A model generated the notes under the pieces. The model saw only the letters and a list, made by a program, of their open reading frames with translations. It made no database searches and had not been told where the DNA came from. Position numbers and translations under genes: made by a program. Below, piece after piece: positions 1 through 8,407 of a stretch of 64,000 nt of DNA. The stretch is from CAMLIZ01 sp036231905 (lineage in GTDB: Bacteria; Pseudomonadota; Gammaproteobacteria; Burkholderiales; Burkholderiaceae_C), in NCBI RefSeq assembly GCF_036231905.1, contig NZ_JAZARE010000005.1, forward strand, positions 124,001-188,000, read 5' to 3'. Each line of letters begins with the position of its first letter. The first letter of the stretch is position 1.

Positions 1-31
1 GGCCCGGCTCGGAGATCTGCAGCAGGGCCAT
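1..31 (-). CDS. hscA: Fe-S chaperone HscA, first ten codons only (runs off the window start)
   Basis: Reading the minus strand from base 31 gives MALLQISEPG, the typical start of betaproteobacterial HscA, the Hsp70 that works with HscB to release clusters from IscU. It follows hscB by 42 bases in the same direction, the expected isc order. Only the N-terminus is present, so the ATPase domain cannot be checked. Confidence 0.8.
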   Translation of the reverse strand, partial: MALLQISEPG

Positions 32-73
32 GTCAGTACAGGCGCGTTATAGGGATGCGGGAATGCATGGCCG

Positions 74-592
74 TCATTGTCCCAGTGCCTCCAGGCGATG
101 GTCGATGTCGGAGCGAAAGCGTGCAACGAACATGAGGGCTCTCACCACGCTCGAGGCGGCCGCGGCGTCATGGCGTTCGTCCAGCGCCTGGCGCACGTGT
201 TCGAACAGCGCGGCTTCTTCGCGGGCGATGCTTTCGTCCAGCGCCTGCACCGCCTGAACGCCCTCGGCATCCTCTAGCGTTTCCCGCCATTCCATCTGCT
301 GCATGAGGAAAGCCGGCGGCATGGCGGTGTTGTTCTCGGCCTGGATCGGCGCGCCGCCCAGCTCGCACAGCAGGGCGGCGCGCTTGAGCGGGTCGCGCAG
401 GCGCTGGTAGGCCTCGTTCACCCGCACGGCCCATTGCATCGCCAGCCGCTGGGCGGCCGCGCCCTCGGCGGCGAACTTGTCAGGGTGCACCCGGTTCTGC
501 AGCGCACGCCACGACGCGTCCAGCTGCGCACGGTCCAGCGCGAACCGGCGCGGAAGGCCGAACAGGGTGAAGTCGTCGTCGTCGAGTTTCAC
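74..592 (-). CDS. hscB: Fe-S assembly co-chaperone HscB
   Basis: 172-residue J-domain protein that delivers the IscU-bound cluster to HscA and stimulates its ATPase. The N-terminal J domain shows the HPD motif (VHPDKF, about residues 36-41), followed by the helical C-terminal domain that binds IscU. Length matches the family (about 170). The start is GTG at 592 and no good Shine-Dalgarno is visible. A hairpin with a T-run lies just upstream (605-633), so hscBA may be expressed below iscRSUA. It is the fifth gene of the isc operon. Confidence 0.95.
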   Translation of the reverse strand: MKLDDDDFTLFGLPRRFALDRAQLDASWRALQNRVHPDKFAAEGAAAQRLAMQWAVRVNEAYQRLRDPLKRAALLCELGGAPIQAENNTAMPPAFLMQQMEWRETLEDAEGVQAVQALDESIAREEAALFEHVRQALDERHDAAAASSVVRALMFVARFRSDIDHRLEALGQ

Positions 593-604
593 GGTGGTGG
601 CATG

Positions 605-633
605 AAAAAGGCGCGGCTGTTGGGCCGCGCCTT
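605..633 (-). terminator. Hairpin plus T-run between iscA and hscB (attenuator)
   Basis: Read in the operon direction, a 10-bp stem (AAGGCGCGGC at 624-633 pairing with 608-617, six-base loop) is followed at once by a run of T. This is the form of an intrinsic terminator, placed between iscA and hscB. It probably lowers transcription into hscBA. Termination itself is inferred. Confidence 0.7.
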
Positions 634-649
634 CAACGGAGTGAGGTGA

Positions 650-973
650 TCAGACGCGGAACGACTCGCCGCAACCGCAGCGGTCCTTCTCGCGGGGGTT
701 GTGGAACTTGAAGCCTTCGTTGAGGCCCTCGCGCACGAAGTCCAGCTGCGTGCCGTCGATGTAGGGCAGGCTCTTCGGATCCACCAGGATCTTCACGCCG
801 TGGCCTTCGAACACATGGTCTTCGGGCGCCACTTCATCGGCATATTCCAGCTTGTAGGCCAGGCCGGAACAGCCGGTGGTCTTGACGCCCAGGCGCACAC
901 CGACCCCCTTGCCACGCTTGGCGATGTAGCGCGAGACGTGGCGGGCGGCAGCCTCCGTCAACGTGACTGCCAT
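650..973 (-). CDS. iscA: A-type iron-sulfur carrier IscA
   Basis: 107-residue A-type carrier that passes Fe-S clusters to apoproteins. The three conserved cysteines are present: one in TTGCSGLAYK (about residue 35) and the C-terminal CGCG pair. The start at 973 (MAVTLTEAA) gives the normal family length; in-frame extension upstream would run into iscU. It begins five bases after the iscU stop, within the isc operon, and is the last gene before the attenuator hairpin. Confidence 0.95.
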   Translation of the reverse strand: MAVTLTEAAARHVSRYIAKRGKGVGVRLGVKTTGCSGLAYKLEYADEVAPEDHVFEGHGVKILVDPKSLPYIDGTQLDFVREGLNEGFKFHNPREKDRCGCGESFRV

Positions 974-978
974 GGCGC

Positions 979-1392
979 TCACTGCACGGTTTCCCCGGCG
1001 CTGGCGGTGGCACCCGCCTTGGCCTTGTAGTCCTGCACCGCCGCCTTGATGGCGTCCTCGGCCAGGATGGAGCAGTGGATCTTCACCGGCGGCAGCGCCA
1101 GCTCTTCGGCGATCTTGGTGTTCTTGATCGTCAGCGCTTCGTCCAGCGACTTGCCCTTCACCCACTCAGTGACGAGCGAGCTGGATGCGATGGCGGAGCC
1201 GCAGCCGTAGGTCTTGAACTTGGCGTCCTCGATCAGGCCGGTCCTGGGGTTCACCTTGATCTGCAGCTTCATCACGTCGCCGCAGGCGGGAGCGCCCACC
1301 ATGCCGGTGCCGACGGAATCGTCGTTCTTGTCGAACGAGCCGACGTTGCGGGGGTTTTCGTAGTGGTCGATGACCTTGTCGCTGTATGCCAT
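979..1392 (-). CDS. iscU: Fe-S cluster scaffold protein IscU
   Basis: 137-residue scaffold on which IscS-derived sulfur and iron build a [2Fe-2S] cluster. Cluster ligands are visible: GAPACGD (Cys about 37, with the conserved Asp), YGCGSAIASSS (Cys about 63) and HCSILAEDA (Cys about 106). The LPPVK motif recognised by HscA is present just before the last cysteine. The C-terminus is alanine-rich and slightly longer than in E. coli (128 residues). It lies 21 bases after iscS in the same operon. Confidence 0.97.
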   Translation of the reverse strand: MAYSDKVIDHYENPRNVGSFDKNDDSVGTGMVGAPACGDVMKLQIKVNPRTGLIEDAKFKTYGCGSAIASSSLVTEWVKGKSLDEALTIKNTKIAEELALPPVKIHCSILAEDAIKAAVQDYKAKAGATASAGETVQ

Positions 1393-1413
1393 TTTTCTAC
1401 TCCTGGTCCTTCA

Positions 1414-2634
1414 TCAATGCGCGGTCCATTGGATCGCGCTGATGTCCACGCCGTCCTTGTACATCTCCCACAGCGGCGAGAGCTCGCGCAGCTTGGCCAC
1501 GCGGTCCTTCAGCGTCGAGACGGCGTAGTCGATCTCTTCTTCCGTCGTGAAACGGCCGATCGTCATGCGCAGGCTCGAATGCGCCAGCTCGTCGCTGCGG
1601 CCCAAGGCGCGCAGCACATAACTGGGCTCCAGGCTGGCCGACGTACAGGCCGACCCGGAGGACACGGCGAGGCCCTTGACGCCCATGATCAAGGACTCGC
1701 CCTCGACGTAGTTGAACGAGATGTTCACGTTGTGCGGTACACGGCGCTCGAGGTCGCCGTTGATGAACACCTGCTCGATGTCGGAGAGGCCGCGCAGCAG
1801 CTTCTGCTGCAGCATGCGGATGCGCTCGCTCTCCACGCCCATCTCTTCCTTGGCGATGCGGAAGGCCTCGCCCATGCCGATGATCTGGTGCGTGGGCAAG
1901 GTGCCGGAGCGCATGCCGCGCTCATGGCCGCCGCCGTGCATCTGCGCCTCCAGGCGCACCCGGGGCTTGCGCCGCACGTACAGCGCGCCGATGCCCTTGG
2001 GGCCGTAGGTCTTGTGCGAGGCCAGGCTCATCAGGTCGATCGGCAGCTGGCTCATGTCGATGGCCACCTTGCCGGTGGCCTGCGCCGCGTCGACGTGGAA
2101 GATGATGCCGCGCTCGCGGCACATCGCGCCGATGGCCGGGATGTCCTGGATGACGCCGATCTCGTTGTTCACGAACATCACCGACACCAGGATGGTGTCG
2201 GGCCGCAGCGCCGCCTTGAACTTGTCCAGGTCGAGCAGGCCGTTTTCCTGCACCTCGAGGTAGGTGACCTCGAAGCCCTGGCGCTCCAGCTCGCGCATGG
2301 TGTCCAGCACGGCCTTGTGCTCCGTCTTCACCGTGATCAGGTGCTTGCCGCGGCTCTTGTAGAAGTGAGCCGCGCCCTTGAGCGCCAGGTTGTTGGATTC
2401 GGTCGCCCCCGAGGTCCAGACGATCTCGCGCGGGTCGGCGTTGATCAGCTCGGCCACCTGCGTGCGCGCCTTCTCCACCGCCTCTTCCGCCTCCCAGCCC
2501 CAGGCATGGCTGCGTGAAGCCGGGTTGCCGAAGTGTTCGCGCAGCCAGGGAATCATCACATCGACCACGCGCGGGTCGACCGGCGTGGTGGCGCCGTAGT
2601 CCATGTAGATCGGGAAGTGCGGGGTCATGTCCAT
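1414..2634 (-). CDS. iscS: Cysteine desulfurase IscS
   Basis: 406-residue PLP enzyme converting cysteine to alanine and delivering persulfide sulfur to IscU and tRNA-thiolation partners. PLP lysine lies in SHKTYGPKG and the mobile catalytic cysteine in SSGSACTSASLEP. The start is placed at ATG 2634 (MDMTPHFPIYMDYG), with a purine-rich stretch upstream; ATG 2628 is an alternative. An in-frame extension to 2670 is possible but adds residues not typical of the family. E. coli IscS has 404 residues. Confidence 0.96.
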   Translation of the reverse strand: MDMTPHFPIYMDYGATTPVDPRVVDVMIPWLREHFGNPASRSHAWGWEAEEAVEKARTQVAELINADPREIVWTSGATESNNLALKGAAHFYKSRGKHLITVKTEHKAVLDTMRELERQGFEVTYLEVQENGLLDLDKFKAALRPDTILVSVMFVNNEIGVIQDIPAIGAMCRERGIIFHVDAAQATGKVAIDMSQLPIDLMSLASHKTYGPKGIGALYVRRKPRVRLEAQMHGGGHERGMRSGTLPTHQIIGMGEAFRIAKEEMGVESERIRMLQQKLLRGLSDIEQVFINGDLERRVPHNVNISFNYVEGESLIMGVKGLAVSSGSACTSASLEPSYVLRALGRSDELAHSSLRMTIGRFTTEEEIDYAVSTLKDRVAKLRELSPLWEMYKDGVDISAIQWTAH

Positions 2635-2704
2635 GTCGAAACAGGCTTCTTCAGACGGGCAGATGTGCACAGGCGCTGCGGGCGGCTAACGCCCGCAGCG
2701 GCCT

Positions 2705-3238
2705 TCACTTCGAGAACGCGTTGCCGAGGGCGAACACCGAGTTCGGCGCGGTCACCTTGATCGGCTTGACGACCGGCTGGCTGGAAATCGCGCGCTTGAC
2801 GGGCGCTTCTTCCACCGAGACGCCACGGGCGAGCTGGTCGTCCACCAGCTTCTTCAGCGAGATGGAGTCGAGGTACTCGATCATCTTGTTGTTCAGGCTG
2901 GTCCACAGGTCGTGCGTCATGCAGCGGCCGGTGTCGTCGCCCATGCAGTTTTCCTTGCCGCCGCAGCCGGTGGCGTCCAGCGCCTCGTCCACGGCGACGA
3001 TGATGTCGGCGACGGTGATGTCCTCGGCCTTGCGGCCCAGCGAATAGCCGCCGCCCGGGCCGCGGGTGCTTTCCACCAGCTCATGGCGGCGCAGCTTGCC
3101 GAACAGCTGCTCCAGGTAGGACAACGAGATCTGCTGGCGCTGGCTGATGGCGGCCAGGGCGACCGGCCCGGAATGCGAGCGCAGCGCCAAGTCGATCATG
3201 GCGGTGACGGCAAAACGGCCTTTGGTGGTCAAACGCAT
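2705..3238 (-). CDS. iscR: Fe-S cluster-sensing transcriptional regulator IscR
   Basis: 177-residue Rrf2-family regulator that represses its own operon when holding a [2Fe-2S] cluster. It has an N-terminal winged helix (MRLTTKGRFAVTAMIDLAL) and cluster ligands C-x5-C-x7-C-x2-H around residues 92-109. The start at ATG 3238 has a strong AGGAGA Shine-Dalgarno. The spacing between the second and third cysteines is two residues longer than in E. coli. It is the first gene of the operon, and the operator lies about 145-160 bases upstream of the start. Confidence 0.96.
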   Translation of the reverse strand: MRLTTKGRFAVTAMIDLALRSHSGPVALAAISQRQQISLSYLEQLFGKLRRHELVESTRGPGGGYSLGRKAEDITVADIIVAVDEALDATGCGGKENCMGDDTGRCMTHDLWTSLNNKMIEYLDSISLKKLVDDQLARGVSVEEAPVKRAISSQPVVKPIKVTAPNSVFALGNAFSK

Positions 3239-3370
3239 AACTTCTCCTTCTCGCCAAAGCGGCAGCGCAGCAAACACGGACCAATCTGGGGCCACATGTC
3301 CGCCGGGACCGGCGGTAACCGGGTAAACCCTCGCTCGATTACCCTTGTGAGTTCCCGAGCGATTTACTCA

Positions 3371-3400
3371 ATTATACATGAAGCCGACCAGTTTGGTCGG
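3371..3400 (-). promoter_or_regulatory. iscR promoter with type-1-like IscR operator
   Basis: On the minus strand a perfect -10 (TATAAT, plus-strand 3371-3376) follows a perfect inverted repeat, CCGACCA-3-TGGTCGG (3384-3400), which covers the -35 region. This resembles the type-1 IscR site, so bound holo-IscR would block RNA polymerase. The leader to iscR is about 125 nt. The assignment rests on motif similarity and position. Confidence 0.75.
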
Positions 3401-3441
3401 GATTACCCGAGGAAGTTCCCAGCGGGTCCGCCGCGTCGCGT

Positions 3442-5556
3442 TCAGGCCGCTTTCCCGCCGATCGGCAGCACATTGACGTCGTGCCCCGGCGCGCCGAACG
3501 CCTGCTCCCGCAGCAGCGCCAGCTGGTCGCGTACCCGCGCAGCCTGTTCGAATTCCAGGTTGCGGGCGTGGTCCAGCATCTGCTTTTCCAGCTGTTTGAT
3601 CCGCTTGCCGAGATCCTTCTCCGACATGGCCTCGACCTGCGCCGCCTCTTCCATGTGCTTGAGCTTGCTGCGGTCGTCCTGCTGGCTCACCACCCCGTCG
3701 ATCATTTCCTTGATCTGCTTGGTGATACTGCGCGGCGTGATGCCCTGGGCCAGGTTGTGGGCGATCTGCTTGGCGCGGCGGCGCTCCGTCTCGTCGATCG
3801 CGCGCCGCATGGAATCCGTGATCCGGTCGCCATAAAGGATGGCCTTGCCGTTGAGGTTGCGCGCCGCCCGGCCGATGGTCTGGATCAGGCTGCGCTCGGC
3901 GCGCAGGAAGCCTTCCTTGTCCGCGTCCAGGATGGCCACCAGCGACACCTCCGGGATGTCCAGCCCCTCGCGCAGCAGGTTGATGCCCACCAGCACGTCG
4001 AAGGCGCCCAGCCGCAGGTCGCGGATGATCTCCACCCGCTCCACGGTGTCGATGTCGGAGTGCAGGTAGCGCACTTTGACCCCGTTTTCCGACAGGTAAT
4101 CGGTGAGCTGCTCGGCCATGCGCTTGGTCAGCGTAGTGATCAGCACGCGCTCGTTCACCTTCACCCGCTCGCGGATCTCCTGCAGCGCATCGTCCACCTG
4201 GTGGGTCGCCGGGCGCACCTCCACTTCCGGGTCGATCAGCCCGGTGGGCCGCACCAACTGCTCAACCACCTGGCCGGCATGCTCCTGCTCGTAGGCGGCC
4301 GGCGTGGCGGAGACAAAGATCGCCTGGCGCATCTTCTTCTCGAACTCGGCAAACTTCAGCGGCCGGTTGTCCATGGCGCTGGGCAGGCGGAAACCGTACT
4401 CCACCAGCACTTCCTTGCGCGCCCGGTCGCCGTTGTACATGCCGCCCAGCTGGCCGATGAGCACATGGCTCTCGTCCAGGAACATCAGCGAGTCCTTGGG
4501 CAGGTAGTCCACCAGCGTGGGCGGCGGGTCGCCCGGCATCGCGCCTGACAGGTGCCGGGTGTAGTTCTCGATGCCCTTGCAGTGGCCCACCTCCTGCAGC
4601 ATCTCCAGATCGAAGCGGGTGCGCTGCTCCAGGCGCTGGGCCTCCACCAGCTTGCCGGCCTTGACGAATTCATCCAAGCGCCAGCGCAGCTCTTCCTTGA
4701 TGGTCTCGATGGCGCGCACCACCTGGCCGCGCGGCGTGACGTAGTGGCTGGACGGGTACACCACGAAACGCGGCACCTTCTGCCGGATGCGGCCGGTCAG
4801 CGGGTCCAGCAGGGAGAGCGACTCGATCTCGTCGTCGAACAGCTCGATGCGGATCGCCAACTCCGAGTGTTCGGCCGGGAAGATGTCGATGGTGTCGCCG
4901 CGCACCCGGAAACTGCCGCGCGAGAAATCGATCTCGTTGCGGGTGTACTGCATGGTGATCAGCTGGGCGATCAGGTCGCGTTGGCCGACCTTGTCGCCCA
5001 CCCGCACGATGAGCCGCATCTGGGTGTAGTCCTCCGGCTTGCCGATGCCGTAGATCGCGCTCACGGTGGCCACGATCACCACGTCGCGGCGCTCGAGGAT
5101 GCTCTTGGTGGCCGACAGCCGCATCTGCTCGATGTGCTCGTTGATCGAGCTGTCCTTCTCGATGAACAGGTCGCGCTGCGGGACGTAGGCTTCCGGCTGG
5201 TAGTAGTCGTAGTAGCTGACGAAGTACTCCACCGCGTTCTTCGGAAAGAACTCGCGGAATTCGCTGTACAGCTGGGCGGCCAACGTCTTGTTGGGCGCGA
5301 ACACGATGGCCGGGCGGCCCATTTGCGCGATCACGTTGGCCATGGTGAAGGTCTTGCCCGAGCCGGTGACGCCCAGCAGCGTCTGGAAGCTCAGGCCGTC
5401 ACGCAGCCCTTCCACCAATTTGGTGATGGCGGTCGGCTGGTCGCCCGCGGGCGGATACGGCTGGAACAGCTGGAACGGCGAATCCGGATAGCTGATGAAC
5501 TCGCCCTGGGGCGCCTCCGCTACCACTTCCTGCATGACATCCGAACGATCTGGCAT
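3442..5556 (-). CDS. uvrB: Excinuclease ABC subunit B (UvrB)
   Basis: 704-residue damage-verifying helicase of nucleotide excision repair. Visible are Walker A (GVTGSGKT, about residues 62-69), the beta-hairpin region YYDYYQPEAYVP, the Walker B region (MFLDESH), helicase motif VI (QTIGRAARN) and a C-terminal UVR coiled-coil domain that binds UvrC. Length is slightly above E. coli (673). It is divergent from the aminotransferase gene across 106 bases. I saw no SOS-type LexA box in that gap. Confidence 0.97.
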   Translation of the reverse strand: MPDRSDVMQEVVAEAPQGEFISYPDSPFQLFQPYPPAGDQPTAITKLVEGLRDGLSFQTLLGVTGSGKTFTMANVIAQMGRPAIVFAPNKTLAAQLYSEFREFFPKNAVEYFVSYYDYYQPEAYVPQRDLFIEKDSSINEHIEQMRLSATKSILERRDVVIVATVSAIYGIGKPEDYTQMRLIVRVGDKVGQRDLIAQLITMQYTRNEIDFSRGSFRVRGDTIDIFPAEHSELAIRIELFDDEIESLSLLDPLTGRIRQKVPRFVVYPSSHYVTPRGQVVRAIETIKEELRWRLDEFVKAGKLVEAQRLEQRTRFDLEMLQEVGHCKGIENYTRHLSGAMPGDPPPTLVDYLPKDSLMFLDESHVLIGQLGGMYNGDRARKEVLVEYGFRLPSAMDNRPLKFAEFEKKMRQAIFVSATPAAYEQEHAGQVVEQLVRPTGLIDPEVEVRPATHQVDDALQEIRERVKVNERVLITTLTKRMAEQLTDYLSENGVKVRYLHSDIDTVERVEIIRDLRLGAFDVLVGINLLREGLDIPEVSLVAILDADKEGFLRAERSLIQTIGRAARNLNGKAILYGDRITDSMRRAIDETERRRAKQIAHNLAQGITPRSITKQIKEMIDGVVSQQDDRSKLKHMEEAAQVEAMSEKDLGKRIKQLEKQMLDHARNLEFEQAARVRDQLALLREQAFGAPGHDVNVLPIGGKAA

Positions 5557-5662
5557 GGGGATTTCCCTGGGGTCACATAAAATCGATGCCGTGCCGGCAG
5601 CGAACCCTTCAGGTTATCGCAACCGGCGCTCCCGCCTCACCCTCCCTTCAGAAAGAGCCTCC

Positions 5663-6859
5663 ATGTCGTTGTTCGACGCTGTCCAGATGGCCCCGCGCGA
5701 CCCGATCCTGGGTCTGAACGAGCAGTTCAACGCCGACCCCAACCCTGCCAAGGTGAACCTGGGCGTGGGCGTCTACTACGACGACAACGGCAAGCTGCCG
5801 CTGCTGGCCTGCGTGGCTGCGGCGGAAAAACAGATGCAGGAAGCGCCCAAGCCGCGTGGCTACCTGCCGATCGACGGCATCGCCGCCTATGACAAGGCGG
5901 TGCAAGGCCTGGTCTTCGGCGCCGACAGCGAAGCGGTGCGCAGCGGCCGCGTGGCCACCGTGCAGGCCCTGGGCGGCACCGGCGGCCTGAAGGTGGGCGC
6001 GGATTTCCTGCACCGCCTGAACCCGGAAGCGCAGGTGCTGATCAGTGACCCGAGCTGGGAGAACCACCGCGCGCTGTTCACCAACGCCGGCTTCACCGTC
6101 ACCAGCTACCCCTATTACGACGCGGCCCGCCGCGGCGTGGACTTCGACGGCATGCTGGGCGCCCTGAACGCGGCCCCCGCCGGCACGGTGGTGGTGCTGC
6201 ATGCCTGCTGCCACAACCCCACCGGTTATGACATCACCACCGAGCAGTGGACGCAGGTGGTGGCCGCGGTCAAGGCACGCGGGCTGGTGGCCTTCCTGGA
6301 CATGGCCTACCAGGGCTTCGGCGAGGGCATTGCCGAAGACGGCGCCGTGATCCAGCAATTCCTCGCCGCGGGCATCGACTTCTTCGTCTCCACCTCATTC
6401 TCCAAGAGCTTCTCGCTCTATGGCGAACGGGTGGGCGCCCTGAGCGTGGTGTGCGCCACCAAGGAAGACGCAGCCCGTGTGCTCAGCCAGCTGAAGATCG
6501 TGATCCGCACCAACTACTCCAACCCGCCCACGCATGGCGCCGAGGTGGTGGCCACGGTGCTGAACACGCCCGCGCTGCGCAAGATGTGGGAGGAGGAGCT
6601 GGCCGGTATGCGTGTGCGCATCAAGCTGATGCGCGAGGAGCTGGTGAACAAGCTGGCCGCCGCCGGCGTGCAGCAGGACTTCGGCTTCATCGGCCGCCAG
6701 AAGGGCATGTTCAGTTATTCGGGCCTGAACAAGGCACAGATGGAGCGCCTGCGCAATGAGTTCGGCGTGTACGGCGTGGATTCCGGCCGCATCTGCGTTG
6801 CCGCGCTCAACAGCCGCAACATCGACGCGGTGGTGGCGGCCATCGCCAAGGTGCTCTGA
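5663..6859 (+). CDS. Aromatic/aspartate aminotransferase (TyrB/AspC family)
   Basis: 398-residue class-I PLP aminotransferase that exchanges amino groups between aspartate or aromatic amino acids and 2-oxoglutarate. The PLP lysine is in STSFSKSFSLYGER, the CHNPTGYD motif binds PLP, and the C-terminal SGRICVAALN carries the substrate carboxylate-binding arginine. The start at 5663 (MSLFDAVQM) is the usual family start, after a GAAAGAG stretch. A -10-like TAAAAT lies at 5576-5581. Sequence alone does not settle tyrB versus aspC. A clear terminator follows. Confidence 0.92.
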   Translation: MSLFDAVQMAPRDPILGLNEQFNADPNPAKVNLGVGVYYDDNGKLPLLACVAAAEKQMQEAPKPRGYLPIDGIAAYDKAVQGLVFGADSEAVRSGRVATVQALGGTGGLKVGADFLHRLNPEAQVLISDPSWENHRALFTNAGFTVTSYPYYDAARRGVDFDGMLGALNAAPAGTVVVLHACCHNPTGYDITTEQWTQVVAAVKARGLVAFLDMAYQGFGEGIAEDGAVIQQFLAAGIDFFVSTSFSKSFSLYGERVGALSVVCATKEDAARVLSQLKIVIRTNYSNPPTHGAEVVATVLNTPALRKMWEEELAGMRVRIKLMREELVNKLAAAGVQQDFGFIGRQKGMFSYSGLNKAQMERLRNEFGVYGVDSGRICVAALNSRNIDAVVAAIAKVL

Positions 6860-6882
6860 GAGCGAGCGAACCGTTCTCACCA

Positions 6883-6907
6883 AGCCCGGCGCCTGCCGGG
6901 CTTTTTT
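6883..6907 (+). terminator. Rho-independent terminator after the aminotransferase gene
   Basis: An 8-bp stem AGCCCGGC/GCCGGGCT with a GCCT loop is followed by six T. It ends the aminotransferase transcript before the phaZ promoter region. Confidence 0.9.
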
Positions 6908-7089
6908 ATTGCCTTTGCTTCAAAAGGCGCGCCGCAGCGGCACTGTTCACGAAAAGAACACCCGTTCGATACGTGTTTTCTCGCTATGGTGCAGAGCCGC
7001 ATACCGGCACGATTGACCGGTAAAGATGTTTGTTGCACTGCACAAAACTTCGTGCGATATTCGATTCCTCCTGCCACAAGAGTCTGTTC

Positions 7090-8400
7090 ATGCTGTATCA
7101 GCTTTACGAAACCCAGCGCGCCCTGATGGCCCCGTTCGCTGAGTTCGCCAGCGCGTCGTCCAAGCTGTACAACCACCCGCTGTCGCCGTTCACCCACACG
7201 CCGATGGCCCAGCGTATCTCCGCCGGGTTCGACCTCGTGCACCGGCTGGCCAAGGAATACGAGAAGCCGCAATTCGGGATCACCTCCGCCGTGGTAGGCG
7301 GCACGCCGGTGGCGGTGCAGGAGCAGGTGGCGCTGAACAAGCCCTTCTGCCGTCTGCTGCGCTTCAAGCGCTTCACCGACGACGCCGCGGCGCTGGACCT
7401 GATGAAAGGGCAGCCCACCGTGCTTGTGGTGGCGCCGCTGTCCGGCCACCACGCCACCTTGCTGCGCGACACGGTCAAGAGCCTGCTGCAGGACCACAAG
7501 GTCTACATCACCGACTGGACCGACGCCCGCATGGTGCCGGTGGAGGACGGCCCCTTCCACCTGGACGACTACGTCCAGTACGTGCAGGAGTTCATCCGCC
7601 ACATCGGCGCCGATGCCCATGTGATCTCGGTGTGCCAGCCGACCGTGCCGGTGCTGGCGGCCATCTCGCTGATGGCCAGCCGCGGCGAGCCGACGCCGCA
7701 GACCATGACCATGATGGGTGGCCCGATCGACGCCCGCAAGTCGCCCACTGCGGTGAACAACCTGGCGATGAACAAGAGCTACGAGTGGTTCGAGAACAAC
7801 GTGATCTACCGCGTGCCGCCGAACTACCCCGGCGCCACGCGCCGTGTGTACCCGGGCTTCCTGCAGCACACCGGCTTCGTGGCCATGAACCCGGACCGCC
7901 ACCTCAGCTCGCACTACGACTACTTCCTGGACCTGGTGCGCGGTGACGAGGACAGCGCCGAAGGGCACCGCCAGTTCTACGACGAATACAACGCCGTGCT
8001 GGACATGCCGGCCGAGTACTACCTGGACACCATCAAGACGGTGTTCCAGGACTTCGCGCTGGTCAACGGCACCTGGCAGGTGAGCGGCGAGCTGGTGCGC
8101 CCGCAGGACATCGAGAGCACCGCCCTGCTCACCATTGAAGGCGAGCTGGACGACATTTCCGGCGCGGGCCAGACCAAGGCCGCGCACGGGCTGTGCACCG
8201 GCATCCCCAAGGACCGCCAGTTCCACTACGACGTGGTGGGCGCCGGCCACTACGGCATCTTCTCCGGCCGCCGCTGGCGCGAGAAGGTCTACCCCGAAGT
8301 GCGTGACTTCATCGCCCGCCACCACGCGGGTGACGGCGAGCGGGCTGCCACGGCGCCGCGCACCGCACGCAAGGCAACCGCGCGCAAGGCAAAGGGATAA
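7090..8400 (+). CDS. phaZ: Intracellular polyhydroxybutyrate depolymerase PhaZ
   Basis: 436-residue cytoplasmic enzyme that breaks down native PHB granules. It has an alpha/beta-hydrolase fold with a cysteine nucleophile: Cys182 in SVCQPTVPVL, Asp354/355 in EGELDD and His387 in GAGHYG. These match the Cys183/Asp355/His388 triad of the Ralstonia PhaZ1 type. The start at 7090 (MLYQLYETQ) is the usual N-terminus. The last 17 residues form a basic Ala/Lys/Arg tail (RTARKATARKAKG), which looks nucleic-acid-binding and is treated as a finding. The rnfB-like gene follows after 7 bases. Confidence 0.93.
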   Translation: MLYQLYETQRALMAPFAEFASASSKLYNHPLSPFTHTPMAQRISAGFDLVHRLAKEYEKPQFGITSAVVGGTPVAVQEQVALNKPFCRLLRFKRFTDDAAALDLMKGQPTVLVVAPLSGHHATLLRDTVKSLLQDHKVYITDWTDARMVPVEDGPFHLDDYVQYVQEFIRHIGADAHVISVCQPTVPVLAAISLMASRGEPTPQTMTMMGGPIDARKSPTAVNNLAMNKSYEWFENNVIYRVPPNYPGATRRVYPGFLQHTGFVAMNPDRHLSSHYDYFLDLVRGDEDSAEGHRQFYDEYNAVLDMPAEYYLDTIKTVFQDFALVNGTWQVSGELVRPQDIESTALLTIEGELDDISGAGQTKAAHGLCTGIPKDRQFHYDVVGAGHYGIFSGRRWREKVYPEVRDFIARHHAGDGERAATAPRTARKATARKAKG

Positions 8401-8407
8401 TCCGGCG

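Noticed and set aside
589..603. Four-codon reading frame MPPP overlapping the hscB GTG
   Set aside because: No Shine-Dalgarno and too short to support as a regulatory peptide.
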